Positions 8,671 to 15,406 of a stretch of DNA of 33,850 nucleotides are shown in pieces. The stretch comes from Gammaproteobacteria bacterium (GTDB lineage Bacteria > Pseudomonadota > Gammaproteobacteria > Chromatiales > Chromatiaceae), in assembly GCA_020445405.1 (NCBI GenBank), contig JAGRGQ010000041.1:1-33850 (forward strand). Direction: 5' to 3'. The notes under the pieces are model-generated. The model saw only the letters and a program-made list of their open reading frames with translations, did not search any database and was not told where the DNA came from. The translations under genes were made by a program, and so were the position numbers. Position 1 is the stretch's first letter, and every line of letters begins with the position of its first letter.

Positions 8671-9771
8671 TCAGCGCGTTCGTCTGAAAGCGAATGAGAT
8701 GTCGACCTCTTTGGACCGTTCCATCACCGCGATGGCCTCCTCCAGATCGATCTTGTGCGGGTTTTCGCTGTCGCATGCCAGCAGCGCGTCGTAAAGCTCC
8801 TGCTGCTCCAGAACATGGCTTTCGCCGCCTGCTGTCTGCACATGGGCGGCCCAGGGGATGAACTTGGTGAGCGGGAACACCTGGTCCTCCCGCGGGGAGA
8901 TATCAATATTGAGACCGGCGATGAACAGCAGGTTTCGATTCTGATAGCCCCGCTCTTTATTGAGCGTCCGGTGGGTGCGGTCGAATTCCACCTGGGTATT
9001 CACCTGTGCCGCGGCCAGCGCGGGCGCGGCATCGGTCAGAATCCAGGGCATCGGATTGATCAGGTTCTGCTCCAGGTGGCTCTGACTTTCCGGCTCCCGG
9101 ACTCGATTGCGGCGGAAAGTGAAGAGGTCCGGTGTCAGCATTGTGCCGATCGGCTGGCGCCTCCCGGTCGGCCAGCGACTGCCGATTCGGGCAACCAGGT
9201 CCGGCGCGGCCTGAAAGCGCCGGGCGGTACTGAGCGAGCGAATAAGTATCGGATTGCCGGCTGCATCGTGATCGATAAGCCGGTCCAGTATCAACAGCAG
9301 ACCTTCGGCCCTGTCGGCCTGAAGCAGCAGATTGTTGATCGATATCTGATGGCCTGTCTGCTGTGCCGGTTCCAGAAAAATATTGTTGCAGGCGAAATCG
9401 TATTCGTCCCGGTACCAGCTCATTACCTCCGTCAGTTTTCCGCAGTTGGAGCTCTGGCTGCAATCTGATGTCTGGTTGCGCCGATAGCAGCCGAACAGCC
9501 GGGTCTGGGGATCATATCCGACGTGGCTGGCCTGGATGATGACCAGGTCCTTGCCGTGAGAGGCGTGAGGACCATGGCGGTCTATTGCCACGCCGCCGCC
9601 GCCGACGCCGTGGTTGAATGGGAATGTGCCGAACTGCTTGGCGATAAGGATGATCGGAAAACCCTGGCTCTCATCGGAGCAGAACGCACGCGAAGGCATG
9701 ATTTTGCCCGGCTCCATGCCGAGAGAGAGGCAGAAGTTGTACAGGCGGGGCACGAATCGGCTGTAACGCAT
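8671..9771 (-). CDS. Candidate LCIB-type (beta-like/theta) carbonic anhydrase
   Basis: 366 aa from the third of three consecutive ATGs; GGAGG sits eight bases before it, and the ATGs at 9774 and 9777 are alternatives. There is no signal peptide. The N-terminal third carries the layout I associate with the LCIB family of zinc carbonic anhydrases: SRAFCSDE (Cys31, Asp33), a Q-F-G-x-x-PF segment, a glycine-rich segment ending DRHGPHA, then KDLVIIQASHVGYDP (His83) and SSNCGKL (Cys110). Cys, His and Cys would bind zinc. LCIB proteins hydrate CO2 and occur in algae and some bacteria. The C-terminal 200 residues are not recognised. The family call rests on motif spacing only; otherwise it is an uncharacterised cytosolic protein. 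An ECF sigma gene lies upstream on the same strand. Confidence 0.55.
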   Translation of the reverse strand: MRYSRFVPRLYNFCLSLGMEPGKIMPSRAFCSDESQGFPIILIAKQFGTFPFNHGVGGGGVAIDRHGPHASHGKDLVIIQASHVGYDPQTRLFGCYRRNQTSDCSQSSNCGKLTEVMSWYRDEYDFACNNIFLEPAQQTGHQISINNLLLQADRAEGLLLILDRLIDHDAAGNPILIRSLSTARRFQAAPDLVARIGSRWPTGRRQPIGTMLTPDLFTFRRNRVREPESQSHLEQNLINPMPWILTDAAPALAAAQVNTQVEFDRTHRTLNKERGYQNRNLLFIAGLNIDISPREDQVFPLTKFIPWAAHVQTAGGESHVLEQQELYDALLACDSENPHKIDLEEAIAVMERSKEVDISFAFRRTR

Positions 9772-9881
9772 CATCATGCCCTCCAACCTGAAGTCCTGAA
9801 GCACCGTATGAAAACTACCCACCGACGAAGTCGAGTACACCACCCACCTCCAGCCAGCATCCACATTGTGCCTTTATCATA

Positions 9882-9896
9882 GCGCAACAGTTGCGC
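9882..9896. promoter_or_regulatory. Inverted repeat GCGCAAC-A-GTTGCGC, possible operator
   Basis: A perfect seven-base inverted repeat around one central base lies about 110 bases upstream of the carbonic anhydrase-like gene. Read leftward, it directly abuts TATGAT (9876-9881), a plausible minus-10 box, so a repressor or activator bound here could control that gene. No good minus-35 hexamer accompanies it. Confidence 0.35.
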
Positions 9897-9905
9897 GCGG
9901 CGGAG

Positions 9906-9924
9906 CCCGGCGTTGAACGCCGGG
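9906..9924. terminator. Hairpin downstream of the ECF sigma gene
   Basis: CCCGGCGT-TGA-ACGCCGGG forms a perfect eight-base-pair stem with a three-base loop, about 100 bases beyond the stop of the leftward sigma factor gene. There is no T-run, so it may be a weak terminator or a processing hairpin between the sigma gene and the carbonic anhydrase-like gene. Confidence 0.4.
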
Positions 9925-10021
9925 ATAGGCAGAAGTGCCCGGTCGTCCCCGACGATCAAAAGAGATGGGGGCGCTTCCCGGGGCGGGGCTTCAATGGACC
10001 TGCGGATGGACTGCCCATGCT

Positions 10022-10558
10022 TTATGAAACAAGCGCCAGGCGCAGCTTCTGACGGGCCCGGAACAGACGCGTCCCGACGCCGGCGCTGCTGATTCCGATC
10101 TGCTGCGCGATCTCCTTCTGCGAGTAGCCCTCGATCACCTGCCTTATCAGCGGGGTTCGGTACTCTTCGGCCAGGCCGTCGATCGCCCTGCGTAACGCGA
10201 AAGCTTCGGTTGAAGTGTCGTACCCCTTTTCCCGTGCACCCAGCTCGTCCATCGGAATGGTGGACTCTATGGGTCGGCAGCGTTCGAAACGGCGTGCGTT
10301 CTCACGCCGCAGGATGGTAAACAGCCAGCCCTTGGCCGCTTTGACGTTATCCAGTCTGTCCAGCGATTTCCAGGCTCTCAGCGAGGCCTCCTGCACCAGA
10401 TCCTCGGCAATGTGTCTGTCGCCGGCGAGCCAGACCGCATAGCGGCGCATGTCGTTTTCATGGCGTGCATACAGCTGGTTGAAGAGGATATGCCTGTTTG
10501 AGGTTTGGGCGGACCCGGTCAAGGTCCGGTGGTTTTCTGCAAGTGCACTGTTGCGCAT
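10022..10558 (-). CDS. ECF-type RNA polymerase sigma factor
   Basis: 178 aa, the usual size for an extracytoplasmic-function sigma factor. Region 2 (about residues 28-95) includes MRRYAVWLAGDRHIAEDLVQ and AKGWLFTILRREN, the -10 binding part. Region 4 (about 125-175) includes YSQKEIAQQIGISSAGVGTR, the -35 binding helix-turn-helix. No anti-sigma gene follows: the next 250 bases downstream hold only hairpins before the carbonic anhydrase-like gene. Upstream, an AT-rich stretch and repeated AACG-N3-CGTT elements (10681-10715) could hold its own promoter. Targets are unknown; the neighbouring carbonic anhydrase-like gene is the obvious candidate, by position only. Confidence 0.88.
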   Translation of the reverse strand: MRNSALAENHRTLTGSAQTSNRHILFNQLYARHENDMRRYAVWLAGDRHIAEDLVQEASLRAWKSLDRLDNVKAAKGWLFTILRRENARRFERCRPIESTIPMDELGAREKGYDTSTEAFALRRAIDGLAEEYRTPLIRQVIEGYSQKEIAQQIGISSAGVGTRLFRARQKLRLALVS

Positions 10559-10680
10559 GGCCTGATCCTGATGTTAGCGGTTTACAAAGATACCTGACGA
10601 ACACTTCAGCAGGAGTCGTGCCATTCAATTAACTAATTGTAATACAGCAAGAAATTTTGGTTATCAGGCTCGCGTGTATT

Positions 10681-10715
10681 AACGAATCGTTGTAACGAAA
10701 CGTTAGGTGTAACGA
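10681..10715. promoter_or_regulatory. Repeated AACG-N3-CGTT / TGTAACGA elements upstream of the ECF sigma gene
   Basis: The gap 10559-10850 holds no gene. Within it, AACGAATCGTT (10681-10691) and AACGAAACGTT (10694-10704) repeat at 13-base spacing, and TGTAACGA occurs at 10691-10698 and again at 10708-10715, exactly 17 bases apart. The flank 10627-10670 is AT-rich. Such clustered repeats are typical of regulator-binding sites; an autoregulatory ECF promoter is possible but not shown. Confidence 0.35.
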
Positions 10716-10850
10716 TCTGTACAGTGGAGGTGTCAGCCGGATTGGAGAGTTGATTACGGGCTCCGCCGGCACCCGGAACGGTGTCTGGATATGGGCACGG
10801 TAGCGACAATGGGCGGTGGTGTATGTGCGCCGGCAGTATGCGTCTGATCG

Positions 10851-11171
10851 CTAAGTTTCGTCGTCGTCGACTATTTTCTTAAATGGATAATAAAAATTTT
10901 TTATATGTTTTTTGGAGGGATCAACCACCTGCTTTTGAAACATCTCCTCCATAAGCAGTTCGTTGTATTTCTGCCGCTTCTCCCGGTCCTTGAGTGTCGC
11001 GTACGCTTTGTTGATCAGTTTGAACATCTCTTCGGCATCGAATCGATTGCAGACGTCCGGGTGAAATTCCCGGGCTTTTTTGCGGAACGCTGCTCTGATC
11101 TCTTCCGCGCTGGACCGGGCCGTCACGCCCAGCAAGGCGTAATAGGTTTTTTTATGTTCGTTCAACTTCAC
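10851..11171 (-). CDS. Stand-alone J-domain (DnaJ-like) protein
   Basis: 106 aa starting at a GTG. Residues 8-72 form a J-domain: YYALLGVTARSSAEEIRAAF, then the invariant HPD at 37-39 and a helix with LINKAYATLKD. J-domains stimulate the ATPase of an Hsp70 partner. The Gly/Phe-rich region, zinc-finger and substrate-binding domains of true DnaJ are all missing, so this is a class III (specialised) J-protein. The basic tail after residue 80 (KKHIKNFYYPFKK) is not recognised. No Hsp70 gene is in the window, so the partner is unknown. It is monocistronic as far as can be seen. Confidence 0.85.
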   Translation of the reverse strand: MKLNEHKKTYYALLGVTARSSAEEIRAAFRKKAREFHPDVCNRFDAEEMFKLINKAYATLKDREKRQKYNELLMEEMFQKQVVDPSKKHIKNFYYPFKKIVDDDET

Positions 11172-11529
11172 TTTATTTCTGCACCTGATCTCTTATTGGA
11201 AGCGCTCAATCACCTGAGTTGCCGTTGGTTGCGAAAAAATAATCCTTGTGTCATGTCGGATGTGCATCAAAACCGGCGCTTGGCAGTGGAGTTGATTGTC
11301 AACGGGAGAATGCCTTCCATCGTCCCGCTGCCCACCACATCGGGCTACTGTCGCTGCAGCATGAAAACGACTGCACACTGAATATAATTCTAGGCTAATA
11401 AGCGACTTATCACAATTAACCGCCATTGCGGACTCTGTCCGGAAGCAACACTGTCCGCCATGCCACTCCTCTCCGGGATCGCACTGCATAAGGACCGATC
11501 TGACAATCCCCCGCTCTCCGGGGACCCGG
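11172..11529. other. Gene-free intergenic stretch
   Basis: 358 bases lie between the J-domain gene and the leftward NtrC-type gene. I find no convincing reading frame or RNA gene. It contains an imperfect sigma-54-like element on the plus strand near 11282-11297 and a small inverted repeat GTTGA-TTG-TCAAC at 11291-11303. Part of it must hold the leftward J-domain promoter. Confidence 0.5.
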
Positions 11530-12903
11530 TTACGGCAGGGTCAGCGTGTATTTTTTGATTTTCCGGTCAAGCGCGGGACGTGAGATGCCCAGGATGTCGC
11601 AGCTTTTCCCTTTATGGCCGCCGGTATGATTCAGCACCTGCTGTATATGCTCGGCCTCCACCTGGTCGAGTGTTCTGAACACGGTCGCCATGGTCACCGC
11701 GGATACCGGCTGGACGCTGGTTGACTGGCCAACGGCCACGGAGCTCTTCATCGGTAGCAGGTCCGGTGTCAGCACACCGTTTCTGGCCTGAACCAGTGCC
11801 TGAGTCAACACATTCTCCAGTTCACGCACGTTTCCCGGCCAGTCATGCGACTGCAGAGCGGCAATTGCTTCAACCGTCGGCTGAAGGGGCGGCTTGTGTA
11901 TCCTTTGGGCTATCTTCTCTATCAGCGCCTGGGTCAGCAGCGGAATATCCTCAAGCCGCTCACGCAGCGGCGGTAAACTGATGTTGATCACTTTTAGCCG
12001 GTACGCCAGATCTTCCCGGAAACGGCCGGAGGCGGCCGCGGCCAGCAGATCCCGGTTGGTGGCGCTGAGGATGCGGGCGTTGGTGCTTATCTGCTGCGTG
12101 CCTCCAACACGTTCGAACACCTGTTCCTGTAATGCCCGTAACAGTTTTGCCTGCAGCGGTGGGGCCAGCTCTCCGATCTCGTCGAGGAACAGCGTGCCGT
12201 CCTGGGCCAGCTCGAATTTGCCCGGTTTACGGCTGGTGGCGCCGGTGAACGCCCCTTTTTCATGGCCGAACAATTCGCTTTCCAACAGCGTGTCGACGAT
12301 GGCTGCGCAGTTGACGGCCACGAACGGCCCCTTGCGTCCCGAATGAGCGTGAATCAGGCGTGCGACCACCTCCTTGCCGGTCCCGGACTCACCGCTGATA
12401 AGTACCGTCGCACCGCTGCCGGCACAAAGCGCGATCTCCTTGCTTACCTGCAGCATGGCGTCGCTGCGACCGATCAACTCCCGTTTTTTCATCGGATCAT
12501 CCGGGGCTGGCTGCAGCGCCTCCACCTCGCGCGCGAGCCGGCGATTTTCCAGCACCCGATCAACCACGATCTGCAGTGCATCGTTCACGATCGGTTTATG
12601 GACGAAGTCCGCAGCGCCCTGCTTGATCGCGTCGATAGCGAGCTCCAGGTTGTGCTCGCCGGTCATCATCACGACGGCCTGGCCGGGGTCCTGATCACGG
12701 ATGCGGTGCAGCAGTTCCAGTCCGGTTCCGTCCGGCAGTTGCTGGTCCAGCAGGATCAGATCGAAGGCGCTTCCCTGCAGCAGCGCCAGTCCTTCCCTGC
12801 AGGTTGGCACACCCGCCACGGTGAAGCCGTTGTCCTCGAAATGGAGTTGCAGCATCTGGTTGAGGGCGGCGTCATCCTCGATGATCAGCAGTCGATTGCT
12901 CAT
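11530..12903 (-). CDS. Orphan NtrC-family sigma-54-dependent response regulator
   Basis: 457 aa with the full three-domain layout. The receiver (1-120) has acidic residues IIEDDAAL, acceptor Asp in LILLDQQLPDGTG and the HKP lysine. The AAA+ domain has an intact Walker A (GESGTGKE), the GAFTGA sigma-54 contact loop (HEKGAFTGATSRKPGKFE) and Walker B (GTLFLDEIGEL). The C-terminal Fis-type helix-turn-helix includes HKGKSCDILGISRPALDRKI. Unlike the NtrX-like protein at 4188, everything needed to activate sigma-54 polymerase is present. No histidine kinase gene is adjacent, so its partner must lie elsewhere. Targets are unknown. Confidence 0.93.
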   Translation of the reverse strand: MSNRLLIIEDDAALNQMLQLHFEDNGFTVAGVPTCREGLALLQGSAFDLILLDQQLPDGTGLELLHRIRDQDPGQAVVMMTGEHNLELAIDAIKQGAADFVHKPIVNDALQIVVDRVLENRRLAREVEALQPAPDDPMKKRELIGRSDAMLQVSKEIALCAGSGATVLISGESGTGKEVVARLIHAHSGRKGPFVAVNCAAIVDTLLESELFGHEKGAFTGATSRKPGKFELAQDGTLFLDEIGELAPPLQAKLLRALQEQVFERVGGTQQISTNARILSATNRDLLAAAASGRFREDLAYRLKVINISLPPLRERLEDIPLLTQALIEKIAQRIHKPPLQPTVEAIAALQSHDWPGNVRELENVLTQALVQARNGVLTPDLLPMKSSVAVGQSTSVQPVSAVTMATVFRTLDQVEAEHIQQVLNHTGGHKGKSCDILGISRPALDRKIKKYTLTLP

Positions 12904-13101
12904 AGCGCTCAGTATACGTTTTTAACCCATTGATTAAAGAGGGCAGCCAGCACGCAATCTCGGTTGCCCGGCAGCAGCGCGGCCGGCCCCGTACCTGATG
13001 ACGATGTTCGCAGCTTTCCGGTTGTACCGGTCCAGGACGGGGATAAAGCTGTCCGCGATGGCGCTTGCTTGTGCTGATCCGGCCGGCATGGATCAGCCCA
13101 C

Positions 13102-13117
13102 GGGCACGGTACTTGAT
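13102..13117 (+). promoter_or_regulatory. Imperfect sigma-54-like promoter before DUF1244
   Basis: GGGCACG-GTAC-TTGAT fits the TGGCACG-N4-TTGCA pattern with correct GG-N10 spacing. It has GA where the -12 element normally has GC, a serious mismatch. It lies 75 bases before the DUF1244 start and close to the sigma-54 activator gene. The rest of the 288-base gap (12904-13191) shows no gene. Confidence 0.2.
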
Positions 13118-13191
13118 GTGCCGGGGCAAAGCGATGAAACTTGGACAACAGCGTTCCGCCCCATCGTCAGTGGGCTCACCAGGAGATTCAA

Positions 13192-13509
13192 ATGGACGAA
13201 ATGACACGCATAAAACTAGAGGCAGCCGCATTCAGAGGTCTGGTCAGTCATCTGCGGGAGCGCACCGATGTACAGAATATCGACATCATGAATCTGGCCG
13301 GCTTCTGCCGGAATTGTCTCTCGAAATGGTACAAGGCGGCAGCCGATGAACAAGGTGTGGATCTCTCCAGCGAAGCGGCGTTGGAAGCCATTTACGGGAT
13401 GCCGTACAGTGAGTGGAAAACCAGGTATCAGAAAGAGGCGACGCCGGAGCAGCAACGGCAATTCGAGCAGACCAAGCCACTGCATGCCAAAATCAGCGGC
13501 CACACCTGA
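13192..13509 (+). CDS. DUF1244 family protein
   Basis: 105 aa from an ATG with AGGAG six bases upstream, which fixes the start. The sequence carries the hallmark of DUF1244, NIDIMNLAGFCRNCLSKWY, with two nearby cysteines (C-x-x-C), and the conserved IYGMPYSEWK near residue 70. These small cytosolic helical proteins are widespread in Proteobacteria, and the role is not established. The C-terminal 25 residues are polar and probably flexible. It is a single gene, divergent from the NtrC-type activator and convergent with the SHOCT gene, with a hairpin in between. Confidence 0.88.
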   Translation: MDEMTRIKLEAAAFRGLVSHLRERTDVQNIDIMNLAGFCRNCLSKWYKAAADEQGVDLSSEAALEAIYGMPYSEWKTRYQKEATPEQQRQFEQTKPLHAKISGHT

Positions 13510-13546
13510 TACCGGGCGGGATCGGCGCTCGAATTCAATACCGGCC

Positions 13547-13578
13547 ACCCGCGGCAGCTGTACCGGTGCTGCGCGGGT
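13547..13578. terminator. Bidirectional hairpin between DUF1244 and the SHOCT gene
   Basis: ACCCGCGGCAGC pairs with GCTGCGCGGGT around a nine-base loop with one bulged base. It sits between the two convergent stops (13509 and 13579). Neither side has a clear T-run. Confidence 0.45.
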
Positions 13579-13809
13579 TCAGCATTGAGGTCCGCTCTCT
13601 TTCGCGTCGATTTCGGCTATTCTGCGGGCGTACTCCTGCCGGCTGATCTCCCCTTTCTCCAGTCGCTGCTGCAGGGATTTCATAATCTGTTCGCGGGTTG
13701 CAGGATTGCGCTTTCTGGACCTGGCCCAGGTGATTGCGAGTGCGATACCTCCGAGAGCCGAACCCCAGAAAGCCAGCATGGCCCAGATCCCGAATTCCGA
13801 CTTGTCCAT
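13579..13809 (-). CDS. Small membrane protein with SHOCT domain
   Basis: 76 aa from the ATG at 13809, with a GGGAG-type ribosome-binding site about 11 bases upstream. One transmembrane helix (about residues 8-27, IWAMLAFWGSALGGIALAIT) is followed by a basic ARSRKR stop-transfer segment. The C-terminus is a SHOCT motif, MKSLQQRLEKGEISRQEYAR, a short domain usually found at the ends of membrane or phage-type proteins and thought to aid oligomerisation. The protein is probably inner-membrane with a cytosolic SHOCT tail. The reading frame extends further upstream but without features. Function is unknown. Confidence 0.8.
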   Translation of the reverse strand: MDKSEFGIWAMLAFWGSALGGIALAITWARSRKRNPATREQIMKSLQQRLEKGEISRQEYARRIAEIDAKESGPQC

Positions 13810-14169
13810 ACTGGTTGCGCTCCCCCGGTGATGGCTGACCGGCGCTATTGAAACAGATTTGAGTGGAGACCGGTATCGATTCCTCGGCTGCACACAGTTA
13901 TAACGAACCACATCAGACGGCAGCCGTCACCGACACCGCAGGTTCCGGCTGTGCGGAGTCTATTCAGCCCATCCGGCGGCTGCCGTCACTCCCCGGCGTC
14001 AACCCTCTCCCCATGGCGGCCGTTTCTGGCTTGTTTTCCGTTGGGTTTTTGAAGATCGCTTCGGTTATACTGAAAACCGGGACCTGGATCCCGTGGTTTT
14101 AGTGGAAAATTGCCAGGGTGTTTCGTATTCTTTGATAAGAATCGTCTGTATTAAGCAGGTGTTGTTGGT
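13810..14169. other. 360-base divergent intergenic region
   Basis: The gap separates the leftward SHOCT gene from the rightward methionine-rich pair, so promoters for both should be here. A plus-strand frame of 79 codons (13863-14102) has no ribosome-binding site or family resemblance and is not called. A hairpin is listed separately; no confident promoter could be placed. Confidence 0.5.
14073..14100 (+). promoter_or_regulatory. Hairpin ending in T-run upstream of the methionine-rich pair
   Basis: AAAACCGGGA pairs with TCCC-(GT bulge)-GGTTTT around the loop CCTGGA, giving ten pairs. It ends in TTTT and lies 70 bases before the ATG at 14170. No plus-strand gene ends upstream, so it could be a leader attenuator or a stray terminator. 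Confidence 0.3.
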
Positions 14170-14754
14170 ATGACGGACAAAAACAGCGGCCCCGTCACTG
14201 ATGCGGAAGATGTGGTTCTTCAACAACAGTTTGTACGCGCCGTAACCTCGTTTGAAGCGATCATTCTCAGTCAGATCGATATCAAAAACAAACTGGCCGA
14301 CAGACTCAACTACAGCATCCGGGCCGGTATCATCATTCTCGGCTTTGTCGCCATCTCCATTCTGATTCTGCTGCTGACCCTCTCCTCTCAGATAAACAGA
14401 ATCTCAGCCGTCGTGAGCCAGATGAATCAGGATTTTTACGTCGTCGCCGGGGATATGGACCGAATAAACGGCTTTATTGACTCCATGGAAAAGCGGGTTG
14501 CGCTGCTTGATAACATCAACAGCCAGACCGCGGTGATGGATCAGGGAATGGCCACTATCGCCACGGATCTGGAGATGATGCAGATTTCGGTCGGCGATAT
14601 CGGCGGTTACCTCAATCATATCCGGGGCAACGTGGGAAACATTGCGGTGTCCATGGACAGGATGGATATTGAGGTGATGAACATGGCGGGAGAAATGCAC
14701 CGTATGGGCGGCAGTGCCCGCAGTATCAATAAGATGATGCCGTTCCTACCCTAG
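14170..14754 (+). CDS. Methionine-rich single-pass membrane coiled-coil protein (paralogue 1)
   Basis: 194 aa. A cytosolic N-terminus of about 50 residues precedes one membrane helix (52-72, GIIILGFVAISILILLLTL). The remaining 120 residues should be periplasmic and helical, with hydrophobic spacing typical of a coiled coil. Methionine is strikingly frequent: about 14 residues after the membrane helix, often as Met-x-x-Met or paired (LEMMQ, SMDRM, EVMNM). The protein ends KMMPFLP. The next gene encodes a protein of the same design ending MNPFLP, so the two are tandem paralogues. I do not recognise a named family. Met-rich helices can bind Cu(I) or absorb oxidants, but nothing here proves either. 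Confidence 0.75.
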   Translation: MTDKNSGPVTDAEDVVLQQQFVRAVTSFEAIILSQIDIKNKLADRLNYSIRAGIIILGFVAISILILLLTLSSQINRISAVVSQMNQDFYVVAGDMDRINGFIDSMEKRVALLDNINSQTAVMDQGMATIATDLEMMQISVGDIGGYLNHIRGNVGNIAVSMDRMDIEVMNMAGEMHRMGGSARSINKMMPFLP

Positions 14755-14775
14755 GCGGTTGACGGGAGATCGATT

Positions 14776-15315
14776 GTGGCGGAAGACGTAAGACGCATGG
14801 TTGTCGGCGTGGTGGGGCGGCTCGGACGGGAGACGCAGCTACACCTGGATGAACGTTACCGCCACTTCTGGATCACCAATCTGCTTATCGTTGTCATCTC
14901 CATACTGCTGGTGGTGGTTGCGATATTCAATGTCTATTATATCCGGGTGTTGTATCAGGACCTGAACGGCATCGTCCTCAGTATGGATTCGATGCACGAT
15001 CACCTGCGCGTGGTGAAGGGCAGTATGGATGAAATAACCGGCAAAGTGGAGTCCTTCGACAAGCATATGAGCCACATGGATCAGATCAACCTGCACACCG
15101 AGTCGATGTCGTTATCGCTGCCGCGCATCGCCACCGCGATGAGCGGCATGTCGGGAGATGTCCACGTCATCCGAAACGAAATGTCCGTGCTGCAGGGCGC
15201 GATGACGAATATCGACCAGCGGGTCGGCCACATGATCGGCAGTGTCGCCAGCATGCGTGAGAATGTCCACCAGATCTCCAGGCCAATGGGCGTAATGAAC
15301 CCATTCCTGCCCTGA
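14776..15315 (+). CDS. Methionine-rich single-pass membrane coiled-coil protein (paralogue 2)
   Basis: 179 aa from a GTG with GGGAG seven bases upstream. The layout matches its neighbour: a short cytosolic part (1-31), one membrane helix (32-56, FWITNLLIVVISILLVVVAI), then a periplasmic helical region rich in methionine (16 in the whole protein, for example SMDSM, HMSHM, AMSGM). The C-terminus reads PMGVMNPFLP. It follows paralogue 1 by 21 bases and is surely in the same operon. The pairing suggests a hetero-oligomeric periplasmic stalk. Histidines also recur near the methionines (HMSHMDQINLH). The family is unknown to me, and the function is not assigned. Confidence 0.75.
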   Translation: MAEDVRRMVVGVVGRLGRETQLHLDERYRHFWITNLLIVVISILLVVVAIFNVYYIRVLYQDLNGIVLSMDSMHDHLRVVKGSMDEITGKVESFDKHMSHMDQINLHTESMSLSLPRIATAMSGMSGDVHVIRNEMSVLQGAMTNIDQRVGHMIGSVASMRENVHQISRPMGVMNPFLP

Positions 15316-15406
15316 GGCGTCCGCTTTCGCACCGGCAACAGAAAGATTTTCACGGCGAGTCCTTGCAAGCATGCCTTTGGAGTGAGGTGACGCCCCGGCG
15401 TGGGTC

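Noticed and set aside
11282..11297. Sigma-54-like TGGCAGT-GGAG-TTGA on the plus strand
   Set aside because: The essential -12 GC is missing and no plus-strand gene follows for almost 2 kb.
13863..14102. Possible 79-aa protein on the plus strand
   Set aside because: No ribosome-binding site, no domain, low-complexity start, and it contains the hairpin at 14073-14100.
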